A stretch of 64,000 bases of DNA from Methylorubrum thiocyanatum (GCA_014138645.1 JACJIB010000007.1:186001-250000), one strand, 5' to 3'; shown: positions 54,142 to 63,345, counted from the stretch's first letter. The notes: a model not told the origin generated them from the letters alone. A program made the numbers and translations.

Positions 54142-54798
54142 TCACACGTTCTCGATCATGATGCCGCTGATCTCGTTGGCGACGTCCTCAAAGCGGTCGA
54201 CGACATCCTCCAGATGACCATAGATCTCGGCGCCGATGATGTAGGACATGGCATCACCATCCCCTCCATCGCGGCGGTGGGCTCGATAGAGCGCCTTCAG
54301 ACCCCGCTCCTGCATCTCATCCGAGCGTCCCTCGACCCGCGTGATCGCCTCCGTGATCTGATTGATGCGGCTTGCGTGGGGGCCGACGGCGTTGAGGAGA
54401 GGTACCAACTCTGCCGTCAGTTTGGCAGCCTCGACCACAGTGCCGCCCATCTCCTGCATGAGAGGCTCGAACCGGCGCAGCTCATAGAGCTGGACGGCTT
54501 TGACGGTCTTGTTCATCTGATCGATGGCGTCGTCCATCGACTGAATCAAATCCTTGATGTCGCCGCGATCGAACGGGGTGATGAAGCTGCGGCGGACAGC
54601 GAGAAGGACTTCGGCCGTGATCTCATCAGCCTCGCGTTCCTGCTCGACAACCACTTGGCAATAGCGAGGAACGTCGGGGCCGCCTTGCAGGACAGATTGC
54701 AACGCCTCTGCGGCGACGATCAGGGTGCGAGAGTGCCGCTCGAACATGTCGAAGAAGCGGTCTTCTCTCGGCATCAGCGCACGGAACCAGCCCAGCAT
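54142..54798 (-). CDS. DUF47 (PhoU-like) Pit accessory protein
   Basis: A 218-residue all-helical PhoU-like protein of the DUF47 family. It begins LGWFRALMPREDRFFDMFERHS and carries VVEQEREADEITAEVLLAVRRSFITPFDRGDIKDLIQSMDDAID, the family's metal-site region. Such proteins pair with pit and adjust its activity. It lies directly upstream of pit on the same strand. Confidence 0.9.
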   Translation of the reverse strand: MLGWFRALMPREDRFFDMFERHSRTLIVAAEALQSVLQGGPDVPRYCQVVVEQEREADEITAEVLLAVRRSFITPFDRGDIKDLIQSMDDAIDQMNKTVKAVQLYELRRFEPLMQEMGGTVVEAAKLTAELVPLLNAVGPHASRINQITEAITRVEGRSDEMQERGLKALYRAHRRDGGDGDAMSYIIGAEIYGHLEDVVDRFEDVANEISGIMIENV

Positions 54799-54837
54799 TC
54801 CCGACCCTGCACCGTTTGGCCGCTCATGCGGCCCAAC

Positions 54838-55155
54838 CTAGGAGCCGGCTAACTTCTGGCGAGCCGTGGGGTTCAAAATTGCTGTCGACAGGATCACCCC
54901 CGGCCCTTTCCCGCCGACGCGCCGCCGTCTCGCGCGGTGATCCTTGAAAGCATTCAAGCGGTGGATGTCGCCGACGACGGTTCGCAAATCGCCGTGTCCC
55001 GACGCGTCCATGATGCGGGTGGGGTCCGCACCGCGCCGGACCGCTGACCTGACGAAACCAGCCCTCAACGCCTACGCGCCGAAGAGTGCTGGATCGAGCC
55101 CAGCGGTCTCAGCCAACCGGCCCGTGAGGCCTTGCCGCATCAGGCCAGTGCGTCT
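54838..55155 (-). pseudogene. C-terminal remnant of a tyrosine recombinase (integrase)
   Basis: On the minus strand a frame reads ...TGLMRQGLTGRLAETAGLDPALFGA, stop, ALRAGFVRSAVRRGADPTRI, then MDASGHGDLRTVVGDIHRLNAF. This is the C-terminal region of a phage-type integrase: the ALRAGF and GADPTRIMDxSGHxDLRTV pattern carries the HxLR-like, H/GH and following positions. A TAG codon interrupts it and no upstream catalytic domain remains. It marks an old insertion next to the accessory genes to its right. Confidence 0.7.
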
Positions 55156-55464
55156 CGATCTTTGCTTTGACGCGCATTCTTTCGAAGAATCGGTGAGCAC
55201 TTCATCGGGCTGCACTTTAGACTGTCGTAGCGCTCGGTAGGGGCGTCATGACGACAGAAATCAGATCGTGCAGCCCGAAATGGGCCGAATTCTATTCGAT
55301 TAACCTGGGCTGAGGCGTGTCTTTACCACCAGAAGATGGGGCGCGGGTCGGCCGAGCGCCGCGATAGGGGCGCCCTCCTGGGACGCTTCTTCCGACATTT
55401 TCATATTCCCGCAGCGGTCCCGGTTCGCTAGGCTTGGGCACGAATCACGGACGCGTAAAACAAA
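55156..55464. other. Gap with nested inverted repeat
   Basis: A 309-base region between the integrase remnant and the transporter fusion gene. Its AT content is higher than the surroundings. The main feature is the nested inverted repeat at 55206-55277, listed separately. No coding frame seen. Confidence 0.5.
55206..55277. repeat. Nested inverted repeat near the integrase remnant
   Basis: Outer arms CGGGCTGCAC (55206-55215) and GTGCAGCCCG (55268-55277) are exact complements; inside them CTGTCGT (55222-55228) pairs with ACGACAG (55251-55257). The hairpin of about 72 bases could be an element end, a recombination site or a structured RNA. Confidence 0.55.
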
Positions 55465-57273
55465 ATGCTGTATCAGTTCCTTCGCTCGGCAACTTGGGCG
55501 CCAACGATCGCCCTGTCGTGGTTCTGGGGTCTCGGCTTTTTCTACGCGATCCATGTCACCCTGACATATGGGTGGATCGGATTTCTTGCCTTTGCTTTGC
55601 CGAATGCGATCGGCCTTGCCCTGTTTGGTTGGATCCTCGGCGCGCCGGGGCGAAGCCCGGAAAAGATCGCGACGACGATTCAGGGGCCTTACGCCGTCCT
55701 GTTCCTCGTTTGTCAGTTCCTAGCGGTTGCAATCACGATCTTCGGCTTTGCCGCATATGCTTGGATGCCCTTGTTCGGGCGGGACACCGTACTTGGCTTG
55801 GTCATGCTCGTCCTCGTGGCCTGTTCGATCGGACATGCGATCCCCCTTCGTCGCATCAAGATCGTGCATGGCGTTGCGCTGATCTTGGGCGTATGTGCCG
55901 GCTTCGTGTTGCTCGCCGGACTGGCGACGGAATCCCATGGTTCTGACGTTCCGCTGTCGTCGCTCGACGAACGCTTCTATGGCCTCGCGCTTCCCTCGCT
56001 GGTCGGCTTTCTGCTCGGTCCGTGGATGGACGTGCAGCAGTGGCAACGCGCGGTCGAGATCCGGCGCGAGGGCGCTTCCGTCCGGGTGGCCTATGCGACC
56101 GGTGCAATCCTCTTCGGCGGCCTGCTGACGATCAACGCTCTGCTCGCTTCCGCGGCGGGCCTCGGTGAACCGGTCGTGTCGTTCGACGGCTTGCCCGGAG
56201 CCTACGCCGCCGTCGCGCAGGCGACGGCGCGGAGTCATGTTGCAGGCGTGACGGTTGCCTTTCTGATCTGGACCGTCGTGGCGGCGGCGACCACGATCGA
56301 CAGCTTCTACGGCGCGACGCGCTGGCTCATGACGGCCATCACGACGCGCAGCAACTCACCGCTTCTCGCCTTCGTGCCGTCGTCGCTGGTGTCGTCGCCG
56401 ATCTGGATCCTGCTTGCAGCCTTCACGGCTGCGGTGGCTGCGACTCAACTCAACCTGTCGCTGATGTACCTGATGGTGCCCTTCGCGACGATCCTTGTCG
56501 GAGGAGCGGCCTGCTTGGTCTGCGAGACGCTCGGAGCGTCCCGGCGCTACGACCCCGTCCTCAGCTACATGATCGGACTGGCGGCCTGCCTTGTTTTCCT
56601 GACCGGCTACATCCAGCCGAACTGGGCTTATCTGGCCATCGCGCCGCTGATCGGGCTCGTCGGTGCGCTCCCGATGGTGACGGAGTTGCTCGGCTGGGGC
56701 GGTGCGCCGGCAGCCTCCGTGCCTCAAGCGACAGACGAGGCCGCTGCGAAGCCGGTGGTCATCACCGTCGCCCGTGATGAGGCGATCGCCTCGCACGGCT
56801 TCGACGGGCAGTGGTTCGTGTTGAGCCTGATCCCGACCTACGACGACACCAACTCGGTCGGAAACGTCTACTTCGCGAACTATGTCCGCTGGGTGGGCAA
56901 GGCGCGAGAATTGTTCTTCAACACGTGTATGCCGGATTTCGATTTGAAGTCGACCGACTTCTATGTGCTGACGAAAACGTTCCAGCATGATTTCCGGCGG
57001 GAGGCCGTCGAGTTCGAGCCTGTATCGGTTCGCGTCCGCATCGCCAGCCACAATCGGAAATTCGTGACGCTGGCGCATGAGATCCATAGTGAAATCAACG
57101 GCTTGCTCGGCCGAGGCGAGCAGTCGCTGATGTTCGTCGACTCAGTCCAGTATCGTCCCCTGGACATCCCGCGATCCATCATTGAGGGCTTTCTTCCCTA
57201 TTGGCCCAAGAGTTCTCCGCACGCGGCCTCAGCCGTGCCGGGCCCATTGGGGGCCAACAGCCTCAGCGCCTAA
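55465..57273 (+). CDS. Multi-span transporter-like protein fused to a hotdog thioesterase
   Basis: A 602-residue protein of two parts. Residues 1 to about 415 form 11-12 membrane helices with a transporter character (LDERFYGLALPSLVGFLLGPWMDVQQWQRAVEI, ATTIDSFYGATRWLM). I do not recognise the exact family; a sodium-solute-symporter-like fold is possible. Residues about 445-590 are a YbgC/4HBT-type hotdog domain (SLIPTYDDTNSVGNVYFANYVRWVGKARE), with the Asp in a position common for acyl-CoA thioesterase activity. No good ribosome site precedes the ATG. It adjoins an integrase remnant, which suggests transfer. It converges on the GGDEF-EAL gene six bases away. Confidence 0.75.
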   Translation: MLYQFLRSATWAPTIALSWFWGLGFFYAIHVTLTYGWIGFLAFALPNAIGLALFGWILGAPGRSPEKIATTIQGPYAVLFLVCQFLAVAITIFGFAAYAWMPLFGRDTVLGLVMLVLVACSIGHAIPLRRIKIVHGVALILGVCAGFVLLAGLATESHGSDVPLSSLDERFYGLALPSLVGFLLGPWMDVQQWQRAVEIRREGASVRVAYATGAILFGGLLTINALLASAAGLGEPVVSFDGLPGAYAAVAQATARSHVAGVTVAFLIWTVVAAATTIDSFYGATRWLMTAITTRSNSPLLAFVPSSLVSSPIWILLAAFTAAVAATQLNLSLMYLMVPFATILVGGAACLVCETLGASRRYDPVLSYMIGLAACLVFLTGYIQPNWAYLAIAPLIGLVGALPMVTELLGWGGAPAASVPQATDEAAAKPVVITVARDEAIASHGFDGQWFVLSLIPTYDDTNSVGNVYFANYVRWVGKARELFFNTCMPDFDLKSTDFYVLTKTFQHDFRREAVEFEPVSVRVRIASHNRKFVTLAHEIHSEINGLLGRGEQSLMFVDSVQYRPLDIPRSIIEGFLPYWPKSSPHAASAVPGPLGANSLSA

Positions 57274-57279
57274 GCTTCC

Positions 57280-59610
57280 TCAAGCGGCGTGGATCGTCTG
57301 CCGCCGAAGCCCTTGCCCGGTCACGAGGGCATTGGCCTCGTCGGCCGGTACGGGTCGGCTGAAGAGGTAGCCTTGGAGCGCATGGCAGCCGAGGCTCAGG
57401 AGGCACCGGCGCTGGGCCTCGGTCTCGACCCCTTCGGCGATCACCGTCATCTTGAGGCTTGTGGCCAGATCGATGATCGCCCGGACGATGGCTGCGCCGC
57501 TTTGCTCGTGCGGCAGGTCTCTGACGAAACTCTGGTCGATCTTGATTTTATCGAAGGCCAGTCGCCGGAGGTAGCTCAGGCTGGAATAGCCGGTCCCGAA
57601 ATCGTCGAGGGAAAGCCGCACACCCAGTTCGCGAAGCTTGGCGAGTGCCGTCTTGATGGCAGGGGTTGCCTCGAGGAAGACCGACTCCGTGATTTCGATC
57701 TCCAGCCGCGAGGCATCCAAGCCGCTCTCCTGCAGCGCGGAGATGACCAGAAGCGGCAGATCCGAGTGACGGAATTGGATCGGTGACAGGTTGACGGCGA
57801 TGCTGATGTCGCCGGGCCATCCCGCTGCGGTCGCGCAGGCCTGCTGCAGGATCCACTCTCCCAGTGGGATGATGACGCCCGTCTCTTCGGCCAGCGGGAT
57901 GAATTCGGCGGGTGAGACGAAGCCGCGTTTCGGATGCTTCCAACGCACGAGAGCCTCGAAGCCTCGGACGCGGCCCTCCCTCGACACGATGGGCTGGAAG
58001 TGAAGGAGGAACTCGTTCCGGTCGAGAGCCCCCCGCAGATCGGTCGACAGGGCCCGTCGCGCCTCGATCCGCTCGTCCATCTCGGCTTCGTAGAAGCGGT
58101 ATCCGTTCCGGCCTTCGCCCTTCGTCCGGTACAGTGCGAGGTCGGCCCTGCGCATGATCTCGAGGCAGCCATCCTGCGGGGCCATGGCGATGCCGATACT
58201 GACGCCGATGCTCACCCGAATGCCGTTGACGGTGAAGGGTGATGCGACCGCCGCGACGATATCGCTCGCCAGGAGCGCCACCGTGTGGCGATCGCGTGCC
58301 GCCGATCCTTTGGCGAGAAGAGCGAACTCGTCCCCTGCGAGACGGGCGATATGCACATCGGAGGAGGCGAAGCGCTGCAGACGTTCGGCGAAGGCCCGCA
58401 ACAATCCGTCGCCCGCCGCATGCCCGAACGTGTCATTCACGTTCTTGAACTCGTCGAGATCCAGCGCGAGCACCGCAAACCGTCCGCTTGCTCCCGCCTG
58501 CTCGCGCGCGGCTTCCAGAAGCTGCTGAAACTGAACCCGGTTCGGGAGGTCCGTCAGCGTGTCGTGCAGCGCCAGATAGGACAGGCGCTCCTCCGATTGC
58601 CGTTTCTCCGTCACGTCGGACCCGACGCCACGATAGCCCGAGAACCGGGTGCCGTTGGTGAAGATCGGCTTTCCGCTCAATTCCCAGGTGCGTTGCTCGC
58701 CGGCGATGTTGAGCGGGAGGATGAGGTTGCGGAAGGTGCGGCGCTCCGCGATGCAGTTCCAGAGCACGGTGCTCGGATGCCCATCGGGCGCGGCGACGGC
58801 GGGCAGCAGCAGTTGTTCGAGAGGCAAGCCGAGAAGCTGGCGCTCCGATGAGCGGGCGACCTCCACCAGCCGTGGCGAAACATGCTGAAGGCGAAGCTCG
58901 GCGTTTGTTTCCCAGAGCCAGTCGCTCGCATTCTCCTCGAACTCGTTGAGAAGCAGATTCGTGAATTCCTGCTGACGCTCCAGGTCGATCTGGGAGACGA
59001 CACGCATTTTCAGAAGACGGCTGAGATGCAGAATGGTGAAGCAGATGAAGGCTGCATAGAACACGAGCAGGGTCGCGACGTAGATGTAGAAGCGCTCTCC
59101 CGTCGCGGCCAACCCGAAGAAGGATCCGGCGATGATGAGGCCGGAGAAGCCGATGGCGACAGGCGGCAGCACGGCGGCGCTCATCCCTGTCGCGATCAGG
59201 CCGGCGCAGCTGGCGGCGATGAGCAGGCGTCCGTCCGGGTCGGCCCCGACGAACAGCATGATCGGAATCGAGGCGAGGAGGCAGCCATAGGCATAGGCGG
59301 CCAAAACGGCGCGACGGATGAACGTGCCGGTCAGTTCGCGCGGCTTGGGGCGCGAACGCCACTGCCAGCATTGTTGGAGGACGGCAATGGCCAGCGGCAG
59401 GATGGCCGCTTCCAGCAGGCCCAGATAGATGCGATTGGCGGGATCCCAGAAGAGGTAGACGATGACTTGAACGACGCTGAGGCTGACAAGTACCGTAAAA
59501 GGAACAAGTCGGAGGGCGACGTCGAATTGCTCCACACGGACGCGAGCCCTCAAGTTGTTGTCGAGGGCTTCGCTCTCACGATGGGTGCCGACCGGGAATG
59601 ATATAAACAT
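57280..59610 (-). CDS. Membrane GGDEF-EAL protein with PAS domain
   Basis: A 776-residue c-di-GMP protein. The first 200 residues have about six to seven membrane helices. A PAS-like sensor follows (about 225-345; ENASDWLWETNAELRLQHVSPRL). The GGDEF domain (TLTDLPNRVQFQ, LDLDEFKNVNDTFGHAAGDGLL) has the active loop as LAGDEFALL (about 427), with Ala for the first Gly. The EAL domain is intact: FEALVRWKHPKRG, NLSPIQFR, EIEITES, SLDDFGTGYSSL, KIDQSFV, AEGVETE. It is likely a phosphodiesterase with weak or regulatory cyclase part. Confidence 0.9.
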   Translation of the reverse strand: MFISFPVGTHRESEALDNNLRARVRVEQFDVALRLVPFTVLVSLSVVQVIVYLFWDPANRIYLGLLEAAILPLAIAVLQQCWQWRSRPKPRELTGTFIRRAVLAAYAYGCLLASIPIMLFVGADPDGRLLIAASCAGLIATGMSAAVLPPVAIGFSGLIIAGSFFGLAATGERFYIYVATLLVFYAAFICFTILHLSRLLKMRVVSQIDLERQQEFTNLLLNEFEENASDWLWETNAELRLQHVSPRLVEVARSSERQLLGLPLEQLLLPAVAAPDGHPSTVLWNCIAERRTFRNLILPLNIAGEQRTWELSGKPIFTNGTRFSGYRGVGSDVTEKRQSEERLSYLALHDTLTDLPNRVQFQQLLEAAREQAGASGRFAVLALDLDEFKNVNDTFGHAAGDGLLRAFAERLQRFASSDVHIARLAGDEFALLAKGSAARDRHTVALLASDIVAAVASPFTVNGIRVSIGVSIGIAMAPQDGCLEIMRRADLALYRTKGEGRNGYRFYEAEMDERIEARRALSTDLRGALDRNEFLLHFQPIVSREGRVRGFEALVRWKHPKRGFVSPAEFIPLAEETGVIIPLGEWILQQACATAAGWPGDISIAVNLSPIQFRHSDLPLLVISALQESGLDASRLEIEITESVFLEATPAIKTALAKLRELGVRLSLDDFGTGYSSLSYLRRLAFDKIKIDQSFVRDLPHEQSGAAIVRAIIDLATSLKMTVIAEGVETEAQRRCLLSLGCHALQGYLFSRPVPADEANALVTGQGLRRQTIHAA

Positions 59611-59978
59611 CTCGCGTCACACACATTTCATAGAAATCCATATCGATGGCCGATATGAATCCGCTATTATTTGAAACTACGCTCGCCTCGGTTCAGCACC
59701 GCAGAATGAGCCCGTGCGTTTAAATTGCTGTAAACGTATCGTCTGGCATTTGAGGCGATCAAATCGCTCAATTTGTGGCCTTTGGGGACGCGAACGGATT
59801 CGTCGACGCGGTGCTTCTCGCATCCCACGGCCTCAGGCAGGACCGCCGGCGGCGCGCATGCACGGCACCGTGGCTGGAATGACGCGCGATCAAGCGGCCG
59901 CCCCTCGCCCGGCGCCTTCCCGCAGGACGGCGTCCGTGTCTGGTGCGGCCGAAGCTGGCCCCGCCTCAGAGATCCGGC
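59611..59978. other. Gap upstream of the GGDEF-EAL gene
   Basis: 368 bases. 59611-59780 is AT-rich and should contain the promoter of the minus-strand GGDEF-EAL gene. 59880-59978 leads into the IS481-type remnant. No intact gene. Confidence 0.4.
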
Positions 59979-60179
59979 CGCGCGCACACGCGGGAGGCGG
60001 CCCGTCGCACGAGACAGCTCCGTCAAGAGAGCGTGAGAGCGGCGGCCAAGCGTTACGGCATCAGTCCGCCCACCGTCCAGACGGGGCGTGATCGGAAGAC
60101 GACGGCCGATGCCGCCACGGGGTCGAAGGAGCCCCGCTCGACCGTCCTGACGCCGGAGGAGGAAGCCACCGAGGCGTGA
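59979..60179 (+). pseudogene. IS481-type transposase N-terminal remnant
   Basis: The frame reads TREAARRTRQLRQESVRAAA, then KRYGISPPTVQTGRDRKTTAD and GSKEPRSTVLTPEEEA before going out of frame. This is the helix-turn-helix N-terminus of IS481-type transposases of this bacterial group, where KRYGIxPxTVxKWRKR is followed by PKEPRSTVLTPEEEAIV. K-W-R is altered to T-G-R, and the catalytic DDE core is absent. The element is dead. Confidence 0.7.
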
Positions 60180-60460
60180 AGAACGGCGTCTGAGGTACTG
60201 GCCCGGTATCTTCCCCTCGCGGATGCGCTTGAGGCCGGAGCCGATCAAGGCGTCACACGGCCAGACCACCTTCGCTGTGACTTGGGTGTGCCAGCTCTTC
60301 GCCGGGCGGACCAACCGGGGGTAGAGCTTCTCGATGGCTGGTAGTCGTACCCGATGCCGGTGTAGGCAAGAAGGAGCGAGGCGCGCTTCAGGAAGGTGAT
60401 CGCATCAATGATGCTGTCGGAGCCTTCCCAGTTCTTGCGGAAGCTGGCGCTCTCCTGAGG
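60180..60460 (-). pseudogene. Broken gene of unknown identity
   Basis: On the minus strand the frame SFRKNWEGSDSIIDAITFLKRA continues SLLLAYTGIGYDYQ and then shifts; a second frame resumes RLVRPAKSWHTQVTAKVVWP, then CDALIGSGLKRIREGKIPGQ. The two halves join smoothly around 60340 if one base is changed, so this is a frameshifted piece of one protein. I do not recognise it. It lies between two transposase remnants. Confidence 0.45.
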
Positions 60461-60501
60461 ATCCCCGATTTTGGTCCGGCCGAAAGGTGAGCTTCCGGGT
60501 C

Positions 60502-60690
60502 TCATTCGGCAGCCTGCTGGGCTGCCGCCAAGGCGAATTCCTGGGGCGTCAGCCACCCGAGGGCTGTGTGAGGACGGCTCTCGTTGTACTGCCGCCGCCA
60601 CGTCTCGATCTTGCTTTTCGCGTCAGCCAGCGACAAAAACCAGTTCGCGTTCAGGCATTCGTCGCGCAAGGACACCCGAGCCTACCTGCT
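60502..60690 (-). pseudogene. IS3-family transposase C-terminal remnant
   Basis: The minus-strand frame reads SLRDECLNANWFLSLADAKS, then KIETWRRQYNESRPHTALGW and LTPQEFALAAAQQAAE, stop. This is the C-terminus of an IS3-family (OrfB) integrase-type transposase, where LRDECLN carries the final catalytic Glu region. The upstream DDE part is missing. CCGGACCAAAATCGGGG just past the stop may be the remains of the right terminal repeat. Confidence 0.75.
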
Positions 60691-60766
60691 CGTCTGGCGA
60701 AGCACGCGCATCGGCCCAGTATTCAGCGCGCTGGGAGAGGGAACTGTCGGCTGCTCTCTTCCTCCG

Positions 60767-62251
60767 TTACAAGTGCGGATCATCCGCTGCCGTGAGGCGC
60801 CCTTCCGCTATCGCAGCGCGAAACAACTCATAGTCCGCTGCATTCCGATCGCCATAGGCCTGCGCCCAATCGGCCAGGGCTTCACGCAGGTCAGCACGCC
60901 CGTCGTGACCAAAATAGCCCGCGATCGCCGCCGCATCTCCGGTGCGGGCATGTGCCTTCGCCAGCAGCGCACCGTACGCGTGCGAGAAGTACATCAGCGA
61001 GCGGCCTGCCATGCGGCTCAGTGGTATATCGCCCTTCATGTTCTTCATCTGGCGCACGTAGAATGGGCGGCCATCGATGCTGGTCCAGCCGAGCAGCGGG
61101 TCCCCGACCGCCTGGAGCAGGCGCTGCCCGTAGATCACGCGCTCGCCCTCGTGGCTCGCGTAGGGCTCGGGCATGCCGCGCAGATACGGTGCGCTTGCCG
61201 GTCGCACGGCTTCCTTGACCTGGAGGAAGAGCGCATCCTGGTCCGAATTTCCGCACAACAGGGCGACGTAGGCCCGCGTGCCGACGCTCCCGACGCCGAC
61301 CACCCGGTGCGCGACATCGACAACATGGTAGCGGCTCAGCATGAACCGGCGCTCGCGCGGCAGCGTCTCGGCGTAGCGTTCCAGTCCGGCCGTGACGCTC
61401 TGGCGGGTCGCTTCATCGACACGGGTGAGGATCGGGGGCTCCTCGCGGAACCGCCAGCCACCATCCGTGCGCCGCTCGCCGACTCGATCGAGGAGACTCT
61501 TGTTGTTCTTGCGTCTGGCCTTTCCGACGGCCCGGTGGACCACGGCCTGCGACTCGGCATCAATCTCGATGCCGATGAAGTCGAGGTCATCGGCGCGTGC
61601 GGCCTGCTGCCAAACGTCCAGAGATCCGCGCGGGGCGAGATCGTCCATGGTGTGCTGATAGCCCGCGGCGGCGCTTTGGACCGCCTGACGCCGTTCGCTC
61701 GCAGGCACGGCAGCGTCTCGCGCTGCAACTTCGATGCTCGCGCAGAGCCGCTTCAGGTCCCATTCCCACGGTCCGACCGTGACCTCATCGAAATCGTTGA
61801 GATCCAAGACCACGTCGCCCTGCGGTGAGCCGAACAGGCCGAAGTTCGATATGTGGGCGTCACCGTTCATCACCACATCGATTGGTCCGCGAGGTCCCCG
61901 CGCCAGATCCCAGGCCATGACCTGCGCCGCCCCGCGCAGGAAGGCGAACGGTGAGGAAGCCATGCGGGCGACCCGCAGCGGGATGAGGTGTTCCTGCCGG
62001 CCAGCGTGCGCCCCCTCGATGAGCGATACCGGGTCGGGTCGATCCGCATCGGCGCACAGCGTGGCATGGTCGATGTGGGGAAGGTCGCGCCGAAGCGTCT
62101 TGCCCGCGGCTCGGCGCTTATCCCACGGCTCGACTCCGGTGCGCAGGTCGATGTGCGGGAAGTCGGCCAGCGGCTCCAGTACGACCTCTTCAGCAGCCTC
62201 AATGAGCGCGGCCTGCTCGTTCGAGCCCGTTACGGTGACGTCGTGATCCAT
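60767..62251 (-). CDS. DUF2252 family protein
   Basis: A 494-residue cytoplasmic protein of the DUF2252 family, distantly kinase-like and of unknown function. Family marks are RVARMASSPFAFLRGAAQVM, NGDAHISNFG and LNDFDEVTVGPWEWDLKRL, resembling the kinase catalytic HxD and metal-binding positions, and later RDYVRQ-like FYVRQMKNMKGD. Length is normal. It stands alone between IS remnants and small orphan genes, and such proteins are often in accessory regions. Confidence 0.88.
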   Translation of the reverse strand: MDHDVTVTGSNEQAALIEAAEEVVLEPLADFPHIDLRTGVEPWDKRRAAGKTLRRDLPHIDHATLCADADRPDPVSLIEGAHAGRQEHLIPLRVARMASSPFAFLRGAAQVMAWDLARGPRGPIDVVMNGDAHISNFGLFGSPQGDVVLDLNDFDEVTVGPWEWDLKRLCASIEVAARDAAVPASERRQAVQSAAAGYQHTMDDLAPRGSLDVWQQAARADDLDFIGIEIDAESQAVVHRAVGKARRKNNKSLLDRVGERRTDGGWRFREEPPILTRVDEATRQSVTAGLERYAETLPRERRFMLSRYHVVDVAHRVVGVGSVGTRAYVALLCGNSDQDALFLQVKEAVRPASAPYLRGMPEPYASHEGERVIYGQRLLQAVGDPLLGWTSIDGRPFYVRQMKNMKGDIPLSRMAGRSLMYFSHAYGALLAKAHARTGDAAAIAGYFGHDGRADLREALADWAQAYGDRNAADYELFRAAIAEGRLTAADDPHL

Positions 62252-62574
62252 CGTGCGTTCCGTCGCCAGGTATGTTCGCGCTGAGCCGCGGTCGATCCGC
62301 TTACGGCTTCAAGCCGTCACCCCGCAAACCGACCGAGCGGACCGCGTTCTCCTGCATGCGCCTATAAAAGTTCAGCAGTCTCCGGCCCGGTCATCGATCG
62401 CCATCCGTGGATCGGCGATTGGTGGCGGACGAGAGAGGTCCGGGGCAGCGGGCCGGCGCCGACCTGACCGACGTTGCGATGGCCGGCCTCATCTTTTGGT
62501 CGCATGCCAGAAGCTGAAGGAACGACACATCTCGTCGTGCGTCTCATCCTGGAACACGCAATGAGGAAGCGACG
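62252..62574. other. Gap between DUF2252 and a small gene
   Basis: 323 bases. GC-rich, with no convincing frame or hairpin. GAGGAA lies just before the ATG of the next small gene. Confidence 0.35.
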
Positions 62575-62856
62575 ATGTCGGTTTTCCAAATTCGCCAGGG
62601 CGGGACGGGTGCGATCCTCTGGACTGGCGCGGCTGCCAACGAGATCCAGGCCATGGACGCGATGGCCCATGATGCCGGCTACTACGACCATTCCGATCTT
62701 CCGGAAAACATGCGTCGCGGCCTGAGAGTCGAAGCGCTGTCGTTCGGTACGGCCCGCGGACAGGCCTCCGTTGGCAGAACCCAGGGCGGCCGGTCCGGTC
62801 AGATCGTGATGGGCACCGCGATCAACGACCGCAACCTCGGCCAAGCGGCAGGCTAG
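62575..62856 (+). CDS. Small hypothetical protein
   Basis: A 93-residue cytoplasmic protein not recognised by name. MSVFQIRQGGTGAILWTGAA opens a mixed alpha/beta sequence containing AMDAMAHDAGYYDHSDLPEN and a glycine-rich polar end (RTQGGRSGQIVMGTAINDRN). GAGGAA lies about nine bases before the ATG. Regular codon use supports a real gene. No operon partner. Confidence 0.6.
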   Translation: MSVFQIRQGGTGAILWTGAAANEIQAMDAMAHDAGYYDHSDLPENMRRGLRVEALSFGTARGQASVGRTQGGRSGQIVMGTAINDRNLGQAAG

Positions 62857-63127
62857 CACCCGAAGGCGACAAGCAGCCCGACTTGGCCTCTCGGAAGCCG
62901 CTGACGGCGCTTGTCGCATGAAGTCTGGGGAGGAGGCGGCTCGTTCGGCTGCCTCCAGCCTCTGCCGGCACTCGACGGCGTCCACGAGCGCATCCGAGAC
63001 CGCCAGCCGGAGCGCGGCGAGGCCATTCCCCTCTCGACTTTTCGAATAACGCTCGACGAGGCTCTCCACCTCATCCGCCCATGCTGCTACGGAACGCGAT
63101 GGGCCCCGCGCCGCTGCGGTTGCTGCG

Positions 63128-63295
63128 ATGAAAACCCTGTCAGACGTCGGCCGCTTCGAGGTCGTCATCAGGAATGAGCGCCGGCTCACGGGCATCGTCC
63201 GGGATGAGCGCGGAAAGTCCGTCTACCGAACCGAGATGGCGATCGAGGCCGACTGGCTATCCGATGAGGGGCCGCCGCGGGTGTCCGCCGAGTAG
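63128..63295 (+). CDS. 55-residue hypothetical protein
   Basis: A short frame reading MKTLSDVGRFEVVIRNERRL, then TGIVRDERGKSVYRTEMAIE and ADWLSDEGPPRVSAE. It is charged, with clear short strands, looks like a small cytoplasmic beta-rich protein and keeps normal codon use. The ribosome site is weak. A terminator-like hairpin follows. Overlapping minus-strand frames are less coherent here. Confidence 0.45.
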   Translation: MKTLSDVGRFEVVIRNERRLTGIVRDERGKSVYRTEMAIEADWLSDEGPPRVSAE

Positions 63296-63313
63296 CCCAC
63301 TGCGTTGTTTCAG

Positions 63314-63345
63314 CCCCGCACGGGCCAGCCGGAGGCGGGGTCTTT
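63314..63345 (+). terminator. Terminator-like hairpin
   Basis: CCCCGC (63314-63319) pairs with GCGGGG (63335-63340) over a GC-rich loop and is followed by TCTTTCGG, about 20 bases after the 55-residue gene. Confidence 0.5.
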
